Shown one piece after another: positions 1 to 5,018 of a stretch of DNA of 8,994 nt. The stretch is taken from contig CAZJKO010000042.1 in the NCBI GenBank assembly GCA_964546995.1, positions 1-8,994 of the forward strand, given 5' to 3'. How positions within the stretch are numbered: position 1 is the stretch's first letter; the number at the start of each line of letters is the position of its first letter. The position numbers and the translations under genes were made by a program. This DNA comes from CAZJKO01 sp964546995. GTDB lineage: Bacteria; Bacillota_I; Bacilli_A; RF39; UBA660. Below the pieces are notes generated by a model. The model was not told the origin of the DNA, did not search any database, and saw only the letters and a list, made by a program, of their open reading frames with translations.

Positions 1-363
1 GTCGATTCATCAGAAATGGCTTATAAGATTGCTGCTTCTATGGCTTTAAAAGAAGCTAAAAATAAATGTAAACCAGTTTTACTAGAACCAATTATGAAGG
101 TTCAAATTGTTGTTCCTGATGAATATTTAGGAACAGTTATGGGAGATGTAACATCTCGTCGTGGTAGACCTCTTGGTCAAGAATCACGTGGGAACGCCCT
201 TGCTATTAATGCACTTGTACCACTTGCTGAAATGTTCGGTTATGCTACAAGTTTGCGTTCAAATACTCAAGGCCGTGGTACATTTATAATGGAATTTGAT
301 CATTATGAAGAAGTTCCAAGAAACATTGCTGAAGAAATTATCAAAAAAAATGGTGGTAATTAA
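1..363 (+). CDS. fusA: Elongation factor G, C-terminal part (5' end outside window)
   Basis: This is the last 120 codons of EF-G, the GTPase that drives tRNA-mRNA translocation on the ribosome. The frame is open from base 1 (it reads VDSSEMAYKI) and ends at TAA 361-363, so the gene starts upstream of the window; the ATG at 16 is an internal methionine. Visible landmarks are the end of domain IV and then domain V: LEPIMKVQIVVP, the GDVTSRRGRP stretch, EMFGYATSLRSNTQGRGTF, and the usual tail FDHYEEVP...EEIIKKNGGN. These match the conserved EF-G carboxyl end closely, and no residue looks out of place. The GTPase domain cannot be inspected. fusA followed directly by tuf is the classic end of the bacterial str operon (rpsL-rpsG-fusA-tuf), so co-transcription with upstream ribosomal protein genes is likely but cannot be seen here. 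Confidence 0.97.
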   Translation, partial: VDSSEMAYKIAASMALKEAKNKCKPVLLEPIMKVQIVVPDEYLGTVMGDVTSRRGRPLGQESRGNALAINALVPLAEMFGYATSLRSNTQGRGTFIMEFDHYEEVPRNIAEEIIKKNGGN

Positions 364-374
364 TAAATAAAGTC

Positions 375-403
375 TTGCTATTTTTTAAATAATTAGATAA
401 AAT
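375..403 (+). promoter_or_regulatory. Probable internal promoter for tuf
   Basis: In the 72-nt fusA-tuf gap, TTGCTA (375-380) and TAAAAT (398-403) are spaced by exactly 17 nt. They match the housekeeping -35 and -10 boxes at 4/6 and 5/6. Initiation would fall near 410, about 26 nt before the tuf start. AT-rich spacers give chance matches, so this is a moderate call; tuf having its own promoter inside the str operon is common. Confidence 0.45.
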
Positions 404-435
404 AAATATGTATTATATAAAAGGAGGAAAATAAA

Positions 436-1626
436 ATGGCAAAAGCAAAATTCGATCGTTCAAAACCACATGTTAACATTGGTACAATTGGACACGTAGA
501 CCATGGTAAAACTACTTTAACAGCAGCTATTACAAAATGTCTACATGATAAGAACTCAGCTTGGGCAGATTTCACTGACTATGCAAATATCGACAAGGCT
601 CCAGAAGAAAGAGAACGTGGTATTACTATTAATACAGCACACGTTGAATATCAAACAGAGACTCGTCACTATGCACACGTAGACTGTCCAGGACATGCTG
701 ACTACGTAAAGAACATGATTACTGGTGCAGCTCAAATGGATGGAGCAATCTTAGTTATTGCTGCTACAGATGGACCTATGGCACAAACTCGTGAACATAT
801 CTTACTTGCTCGTCAAGTTGGTGTACCTAGAATGGTTGTGTTCTTAAACAAGTGCGATATGGTTGATGATGAAGAACTTTTAGATTTAGTAGAAATGGAA
901 GTTCGTGATTTATTAAACGAATATGGTTTCGAAGGAGACGATACTCCAATTATTCGTGGTTCTGCACTTAAAGCTCTTGAAGGAGACGCTGACGCAGTTA
1001 AGTCAATTGAAGACTTAATGAATGCAGTTGATGAATGGATTCCAACTCCAGATCGTGATACAGATAAACCATTCTTAATGAGTATTGAAGATGTATTCAC
1101 AATCACTGGACGTGGAACTGTTGTTACAGGACGTGTTGAACGTGGTCAATTAAAACTTAACGATGAAGTAGAAATCGTTGGTATTCGTGATACACAAAAA
1201 ACAGTTGTTACAGGAATTGAAATGTTCCGTAAACAATTAGACTATGCTGAAGCAGGAGATAATGCTGGTGTATTATTACGTGGTATTTCTCGTGAACAAG
1301 TAGAACGTGGTCAAGTACTTGCTAAACCAGGAAGCGTTACACCTCATACAAAATTCAAAGCAGAAGTTTATGTACTTAGCAAAGAAGAAGGTGGACGTCA
1401 TACTCCATTCTTCGCAAACTATCGTCCTCAATTCTATTTCAGAACAACTGACGTAACTGGTGTTATCGAGTTACCTAGTGGTGTTGAAATGGTTATGCCA
1501 GGTGATAACGTTTCTATTGACGTTGAACTTATTCACCCAATCGCACTTGAAAAAGGTACGAAATTCTCTATCCGTGAAGGTGGACGTACTGTAGGTGCTG
1601 GTGTTGTTAGCGAAATCGTTCAATAA
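436..1626 (+). CDS. tuf: Elongation factor Tu
   Basis: EF-Tu carries aminoacyl-tRNA as a GTP ternary complex to the ribosomal A site in the cytoplasm. The 396-residue length is normal for the family. All GTPase motifs are intact: P-loop GHVDHGKT at residues 19-26, switch I RGITIN at 61-66 with the Mg-binding Thr64, DCPGH at 83-87, NKCD at 138-141, and SALKALEG near 176. Domain II (GRGTVVTGRVERG) and domain III (HTPFFANYRPQFYFRTTDVTG) follow in order. The start is fixed by a perfect AAGGAGG at 421-427, 8 nt before ATG. It lies 72 nt after fusA, probably both within the str operon and from its own promoter, and is closed by the terminator at 1642-1668. Small departures from the commonest sequence (for example MAQT for MPQT at 115-118) look like lineage variation. 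Identification is secure. Confidence 0.98.
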   Translation: MAKAKFDRSKPHVNIGTIGHVDHGKTTLTAAITKCLHDKNSAWADFTDYANIDKAPEERERGITINTAHVEYQTETRHYAHVDCPGHADYVKNMITGAAQMDGAILVIAATDGPMAQTREHILLARQVGVPRMVVFLNKCDMVDDEELLDLVEMEVRDLLNEYGFEGDDTPIIRGSALKALEGDADAVKSIEDLMNAVDEWIPTPDRDTDKPFLMSIEDVFTITGRGTVVTGRVERGQLKLNDEVEIVGIRDTQKTVVTGIEMFRKQLDYAEAGDNAGVLLRGISREQVERGQVLAKPGSVTPHTKFKAEVYVLSKEEGGRHTPFFANYRPQFYFRTTDVTGVIELPSGVEMVMPGDNVSIDVELIHPIALEKGTKFSIREGGRTVGAGVVSEIVQ

Positions 1627-1641
1627 TGAAGTGATTTGAAA

Positions 1642-1668
1642 AATCCGAGCTTAAGCTTGGATTTTTTT
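1642..1668 (+). terminator. Intrinsic terminator after tuf
   Basis: A 9-bp stem (AATCCGAGC at 1642-1650 with GCTTGGATT at 1655-1663, one G-U pair) closes a TTAA loop and runs into a T tract to 1668. It starts 16 nt after the tuf stop codon, so it ends the str-type transcript and separates tuf from the regulatory genes downstream. Confidence 0.88.
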
Positions 1669-1691
1669 GCGTATACTTTCTGTTTTGAAAA

Positions 1692-1713
1692 ATATCCACA
1701 GTTTTGTGGATAA
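1692..1713. promoter_or_regulatory. Pair of convergent DnaA-box-like sites
   Basis: A perfect 8-bp inverted repeat, TATCCACA (1693-1700) and TGTGGATA (1705-1712), is separated by GTTT. Read on the minus strand, 1705-1713 is TTATCCACA, an exact match to the consensus DnaA box. Read on the plus strand, 1692-1700 is ATATCCACA, one mismatch away. The pair is centred about 75 nt upstream of the predicted start of transcription of the Myb/sigma operon and is surrounded by very AT-rich DNA. It could be a DnaA-dependent regulatory site, or a binding site for another dimeric protein that uses the palindrome. Two boxes alone do not make an origin. Confidence 0.5.
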
Positions 1714-1742
1714 AATATTTTCTATATACATGTATTTTATTG

Positions 1743-1770
1743 TTGATTTAGGTCTATTTTGTGTTATAAT
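1743..1770 (+). promoter_or_regulatory. Promoter of the Myb-repeat/sigma operon
   Basis: A perfect TATAAT at 1765-1770 is preceded by TGT, giving the extended -10 form TGnTATAAT. TTGATT at 1743-1748 (4/6) lies 16 nt upstream as the -35 box. Transcription would start near 1777, leaving a leader of about 35 nt. The sequence looks like a housekeeping sigma-A promoter, so the operon need not depend on its own sigma factor. Confidence 0.7.
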
Positions 1771-1811
1771 AATAGTCAATTTTATTTGATTGTAACTGTG
1801 AGGCGATGGTT

Positions 1812-2867
1812 GTGAGAGGAATTAAAAGAGAATTTACGGAAGAAGAAATTCGATATATCATCGATCATTGGGGAATGGAATCTCCTTATAGTATGGAGCA
1901 AAAATTTGGTTGTTCTTGGTATGCTATTCGTAAAATAGCGGCAAACTATGGATTACCATTACCTCCTTCTAATAAATGGACGGATGAAGAAGTTGAAACA
2001 TTAAAAGTGTTATCTAACCAATACCACTATTCTGAAATTGCTAAAATAATGAATCGGTCCGAAAATGCGATTCTTTTAAAATCCAAAAAATTGGGAATTA
2101 CTTTGATTCAAGATCGGCGAAAATGGACAAAAGAGGAAGAAATATTACTAGCTGATTTATGGGGGATGAAACCTATTGAAGAAATAGCTAAAATGATGAA
2201 AAGAACGGTCTTTTCTTTGAAAGTAAAAGCAGTAAGAATGGGCCTTGGTGCGATGATCTCTAACAATTATGAATTTATTACTATATCTGATATGAGTGAT
2301 TTACTTCATGTTTCACGTGATAGAATCACATCAACGTGGATCCCATTAGGGTTAAAGATAAAAACGAAAAAACTTACCAATAATATGTCTTATTATGTTG
2401 TTACTTGGAAAGATCTTATGAAGTTTTTAGAGGATAATCAGAACGAATGGGATTCAAGATTAGTAGAAAAAAACATGTTGGGAACAGAGCCTCTATGGTT
2501 AAAAGAAAAAAGGGTTCGTGATAGAAAAGAAAATCCTCTTTGGTATCGTAAGTGGACTGAAGAGGAAATGAAGCAAGCAGAAGACTTGTTTAAAATCGGA
2601 AAGAGTTATTCCGAAATTGCAGTTATCTTGAATCGGAGTAGTCGTGCTATTGGTGATTATCTTAGAGGTATGGGTTATTGTTATGAACTTCCAAAATTTT
2701 GGAAAGAGGATGAATTAGAATATTTAAAAGAAAATTATCAAAATATGACTTATGCAGAGATAGCAGAATATCTTGGAAGAAGTACGAAAGCAGTCAATGC
2801 CCAAGCTTTAAAATTGGGTTATCAAAAGATACTTGTTAAGTCAAATCATAAAGGTGGTGCAAAGTAA
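1812..2867 (+). CDS. Multi-Myb/SANT-like helix-turn-helix DNA-binding protein
   Basis: I cannot name this protein, but its build is clear. Numbered from the ATG at 1806, five units follow the pattern aromatic-x-EEE...EIA..L.RS..AI......LG, typical of Myb/SANT-like and GcrA-like helix-turn-helix modules: about residues 8-50, 57-97, 106-147, 249-291 and 298-338. The first and third are the most divergent. Between the third and fourth lies a different segment (about 156-210, ISDMSDLLHVSRDRI...) that looks like a MerR/excisionase-type winged helix, then a charged linker (211-247). No catalytic motif, signal peptide or membrane segment is visible, so it should be a cytoplasmic transcriptional regulator or structural DNA binder. 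GTG at 1812 is preferred because GAGG (1800-1803) sits 8 nt before it but only 2 nt before the ATG at 1806; the two starts differ by two residues. The stop overlaps the next start (TAATG), so it is coupled to the sigma gene. Similar proteins occur in phages and Bacillota chromosomes. Confidence 0.85.
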   Translation: MRGIKREFTEEEIRYIIDHWGMESPYSMEQKFGCSWYAIRKIAANYGLPLPPSNKWTDEEVETLKVLSNQYHYSEIAKIMNRSENAILLKSKKLGITLIQDRRKWTKEEEILLADLWGMKPIEEIAKMMKRTVFSLKVKAVRMGLGAMISNNYEFITISDMSDLLHVSRDRITSTWIPLGLKIKTKKLTNNMSYYVVTWKDLMKFLEDNQNEWDSRLVEKNMLGTEPLWLKEKRVRDRKENPLWYRKWTEEEMKQAEDLFKIGKSYSEIAVILNRSSRAIGDYLRGMGYCYELPKFWKEDELEYLKENYQNMTYAEIAEYLGRSTKAVNAQALKLGYQKILVKSNHKGGAK

Positions 2868-3514
2868 TGGCTAAAAGATTGACACTCGATGAAACAAAGA
2901 ATTGTTTAAGATTGTGGCGAGAGTATTCCGATAAAGAAGCGCTTGAACTTTTGACTACGTGTAATGATGGATTAGTTCGATTTATCGTTAAAAAGTATTT
3001 GGGTGGAAGATTAACTTTTGATGATTTGTATTCTGCTGGTACTTTGGGATTAATAAATGGAATCAATAAATTTGATTATAAAGAACGAGCGATGGAAATT
3101 TTTAGTACTTATATTTCTGTATCTATTGAAAACCAGATAAAAATGGAGTTTCGGAAATATTATAAGCATAGTCATGTATTAAGTTTGGATCAACCGATCG
3201 GTTACGATAATGACGGCGAGGAGATGAGGTTAGAAGATATTCTTGGAACTGATTCTTCCCAGTTAATAGATGATGTGATCTCTTCTATGAAAATAGATAT
3301 TGTTCGTGAAGCTTTACAATGTTTAACTTCTCGAGAAAAACAAATTATTTTATTACGATACGGTTTAGATGATGCGCATTGTAAAACACAAAGTGAAGTT
3401 GCTTTGATTTTCGGATGTTCCAGGCCTCATATCACTAAGCAAGAGCAAAAAGCATTAATTAAAATGAGACATCCTCGAAATACCAAGAAATTAAAAGATT
3501 TTATTGAAGAGTAA
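2867..3514 (+). CDS. RNA polymerase sigma-70 family factor, SigE/SigK-like
   Basis: This is a 215-residue alternative sigma factor that would direct RNA polymerase to a special promoter set. Region 2 covers about residues 28-98 (DDLYSAGTLGLINGINKFD, then FSTYISVSIENQIKMEFRK). The SIEN-IKM stretch corresponds to the CIENEILM signature of sporulation sigma factors SigE and SigK rather than the WWIRQAI of primary sigmas. The linker LSLDQPIGYDNDGEEM...EDILGTD (106-129) is likewise SigE/SigK-like, and a full region 3 is missing. Region 4 is about 150-200 (LTSREKQIILLRYGLDD, then the helix-turn-helix with CSRPHITKQEQKAL). The protein starts where mature SigE/SigK would, with no pro-sequence. AAAGGTGG at 2850-2857 lies 9 nt before ATG, which overlaps the upstream stop by 1 nt, indicating translational coupling. 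The class is secure; whether the host sporulates cannot be told from this window. Confidence 0.9.
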   Translation: MAKRLTLDETKNCLRLWREYSDKEALELLTTCNDGLVRFIVKKYLGGRLTFDDLYSAGTLGLINGINKFDYKERAMEIFSTYISVSIENQIKMEFRKYYKHSHVLSLDQPIGYDNDGEEMRLEDILGTDSSQLIDDVISSMKIDIVREALQCLTSREKQIILLRYGLDDAHCKTQSEVALIFGCSRPHITKQEQKALIKMRHPRNTKKLKDFIEE

Positions 3515-3529
3515 GTCATCAATTAGTTG

Positions 3530-3558
3530 TTGAAATTTGTTATTAGAAATGGTATCAT
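3530..3558 (+). promoter_or_regulatory. Strong predicted promoter of an intergenic RNA
   Basis: TTGAAA (3530-3535, 5/6) and TATCAT (3553-3558, 5/6) are separated by exactly 17 nt, and TGG before the -10 gives the extended TGn form. It begins 16 nt after the sigma gene ends and points away from it, into a spacer with no credible gene before 3784. Predicted initiation is near 3565. Together with the terminator at 3670-3700 it brackets a unit of about 135 nt. Confidence 0.6.
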
Positions 3559-3564
3559 TTAGGT

Positions 3565-3700
3565 AAAGTAGAAAGAAGTGATTCTAAGTATGAAGAATTG
3601 TCAAGAGAATCGAGTGCGGGGGGGGGTACCTTACTAGACAAGTGAAGAGTGTCACTTCTTTTGTGTGTCAAAATACAGGGTAGTTTTATCCTGTATTTTT
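3565..3700 (+). ncRNA. Candidate structured small RNA with a poly-G loop
   Basis: The unit lies between a good promoter (3530-3558) and an intrinsic terminator (3670-3700). It can form a long closing helix: AAAGAAGTGA at 3572-3581 is exactly complementary to TCACTTCTTT at 3652-3661, with flanking G-U pairs possible at both ends. Inside, TTGTC (3598-3602) pairs with GACAA (3637-3641), extended past one mismatch by AG/CT. A GTGC/GTAC stem (3614-3617 with 3626-3629) would hold eight of the nine consecutive G bases at 3618-3626 in its loop. Competing pairings exist (AAGTGA 3640-3645 with TCACTT 3652-3657; GATTCT 3580-3585 with AGAATC 3606-3611), so the fold may switch. It matches no RNA family I know. 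Alternatives are a structured 3' UTR of the sigma operon, or an mRNA for the 15-codon frame at 3590-3637. Confidence 0.42.
3670..3700 (+). terminator. Intrinsic terminator of the intergenic RNA and/or sigma operon
   Basis: AAAATACAGG (3670-3679) pairs perfectly with CCTGTATTTT (3690-3699) around a 10-nt loop, and the stem runs into T's. It is the first convincing terminator after the Myb/sigma pair, so it may serve both that operon and the candidate small RNA, and it insulates the surface-protein gene that follows. Confidence 0.8.
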
Positions 3701-3729
3701 GTTGTCTTTGTATCTAAAAAGTCGACAAA

Positions 3730-3759
3730 ATAAGAGAGAAAAGAAAAGTATACTATAAT
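3730..3759 (+). promoter_or_regulatory. Probable promoter of the SipW-type surface protein gene
   Basis: A perfect TATAAT at 3754-3759 lies 24 nt before the start codon, but the 17-nt-upstream hexamer (TAAGAG) is a poor -35 and no TGn extension is present. Overlapping it, TATACTAT (3749-3756) with ATA 16 nt upstream (3730-3732) matches the B. subtilis SigE pattern (ATA, then CATACAAT or CATACACT) at 6 of 8 positions in the -10. Which sigma factor reads it cannot be decided by eye. Confidence 0.45.
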
Positions 3760-3783
3760 GAGTATTAGAGTAGAGGTGCAATA

Positions 3784-4980
3784 ATGGAAGAGAAAAAGAA
3801 GAACGTGTTTTTAATTGGAATGAGTATTTTACTAGTACTTGTGTTAGTGATCGGTGGAAGTTATGCATGGTTTACTTTGACAATAGAAGGAACGAAAACG
3901 AATACGTTAAGAGTAGGAAATCTTGCTTTAACATTAGATGATGAAAGTAGTGTAGGAATAAATCAAGATAATGCATTGCCTATGTTAGATGAAGATGGAG
4001 AGAAGACATATCCCTATCACTTTACGTTAAAGAATGAAGGAAGTATGCCAAGTGAGTATACGATCTATTTAGATGATGATATACTTGATGAAGGAGAAGA
4101 AAGAATTGCAAATAGTGCGGTGAAATATCAACTAGATAAAAATGGAGAAAAGACAAAAGGATTACTATCTTCTATAGAAAGTGACACGACTAGAATCTTA
4201 GATAGTGGAAAGATAAAAGGGAATAGTACGAATACTTATGACCTAAGATTATGGTTAGATGAAAATGTAACGAGTGAAGCTAGTGGACAAGTATTTAAAG
4301 GAAAGATCAGGATAGAAGCAGTACAAAGTGCTCCTAAAAATAAGAATATTAAAGCTGTATATAAGTATAATGATACAACTTGTTTGACAGGAGAAGAATC
4401 GACTTGTGTAATGAATACGACAGATCAGTATGAAGCTTCCGATATTATTCGATATCAAGTTAATGATACAAAAGAAGAGTATTTTTATGTATTGTTTGAT
4501 GATGAGAATACAATTACTATGCAACACCGCGATCAAACAGCGAATAGTACATGGGGGATAGTAGATGAAAATACTAATGGACCAGTTGCTGCGCTTTCTT
4601 CTTTAGAACAGGCGACGAGTGATTGGATTAATGTGAAAGATCAGACGTATACGATGGGAACTACTGTTTTTGGAACCAATCATTTTACTGGATGTAGTGA
4701 GACAAGCTGTACAGTGAACACTTATACTTTACCAACACATACTTCTAAAGCTCGCATGATTACAGCCCAAGAAGCGATGATGTTGGGATGTGGTGATACG
4801 AATCAATCTTGTCCTACTTTTATGATTAGTGGATACCATTATTGGACGATGTCTGCTAATTCTGCTAGTACTTCTGGTGCCATTTTAATTAATCAATTTG
4901 TTGGAAAACTAGTTGCTACAACGACTAAAGTAAGTAATGGTGGAATGCCTATTCGCGCTGTTGTTGTGGTTAATAAATAA
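3784..4980 (+). CDS. Secreted/surface protein with SipW/TasA-type signal region
   Basis: The 398-residue product should be exported. A basic start (MEEKKKN) is followed by a hydrophobic segment (about 9-24) and GGSYAWFT (24-31), the hallmark of SipW-dependent signal peptides found in TasA and camelysin relatives. TNTLRVGNLALTLDD (39-53) and a beta-rich domain to about 180 continue that resemblance (FTLKNEGSMPSEYTIYLDD). TasA relatives form extracellular fibres or matrix. The C-terminal half (about 190-398) is a separate domain with three short-range cysteine pairs (C200/C208, C304/C309, C336/C343), an ARMITAQEA motif, YHYWTMSANS near 351-360 and an end PIRAVVVV. It loosely recalls extracellular domains ending in a GVRPVI-like motif, such as DUF6273; its function is unknown. 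AGAGG at 3772-3776 lies 7 nt before ATG. It appears monocistronic, between terminators at 3700 and 4982. No SipW-like peptidase gene is present here. Confidence 0.85.
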   Translation: MEEKKKNVFLIGMSILLVLVLVIGGSYAWFTLTIEGTKTNTLRVGNLALTLDDESSVGINQDNALPMLDEDGEKTYPYHFTLKNEGSMPSEYTIYLDDDILDEGEERIANSAVKYQLDKNGEKTKGLLSSIESDTTRILDSGKIKGNSTNTYDLRLWLDENVTSEASGQVFKGKIRIEAVQSAPKNKNIKAVYKYNDTTCLTGEESTCVMNTTDQYEASDIIRYQVNDTKEEYFYVLFDDENTITMQHRDQTANSTWGIVDENTNGPVAALSSLEQATSDWINVKDQTYTMGTTVFGTNHFTGCSETSCTVNTYTLPTHTSKARMITAQEAMMLGCGDTNQSCPTFMISGYHYWTMSANSASTSGAILINQFVGKLVATTTKVSNGGMPIRAVVVVNK

Positions 4981-4981
4981 A

Positions 4982-5018
4982 AATAAACCATTGAACAAAA
5001 TCAATGGTTTATTTTTTT
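4982..5018. terminator. Bidirectional terminator between convergent genes
   Basis: A perfect 13-bp stem, AATAAACCATTGA (4982-4994) with TCAATGGTTTATT (5001-5013), closes the loop ACAAAA. A run of T's follows on the plus strand (to 5019) and an AT-rich tract follows on the minus strand. It lies just after the plus-strand surface-protein stop and overlaps the stop codon of the minus-strand FemX-like gene, so it can end both transcripts. Confidence 0.88.

Noticed and set aside
1690..1770. Replication origin suggested by DnaA boxes in AT-rich DNA
   Set aside because: Only two boxes, no dnaA, dnaN or other origin-linked gene nearby, and the context is a promoter region.
1806..1811. ATG 1806 as start of the Myb-like protein
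   Set aside because: GAGG is only 2 nt away; GTG 1812 has proper 8-nt spacing. The difference is two residues, so the rejection is weak.
3565..3700. T-box leader, SRP RNA or another known RNA class
   Set aside because: GGTACC recalls the T-box antiterminator motif, but the specifier-loop and other conserved elements are absent and the next gene is not an amino-acid gene. The SRP GGAAGGAAGC loop is also absent.
3702..3728. TTGTC/GACAA inverted repeat around a GTCGAC site as an operator
   Set aside because: Five-base arms with a 17-nt gap are too weak in this sequence to support a call.
4255..4536. Minus-strand frame of 93 codons inside the surface-protein gene
   Set aside because: Low-complexity Ile/Phe-rich translation, no binding site, fully inside a well-supported gene; a shadow. 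The other opposite-strand frames within tuf, femX-like, murD and eno were dismissed for the same reasons.
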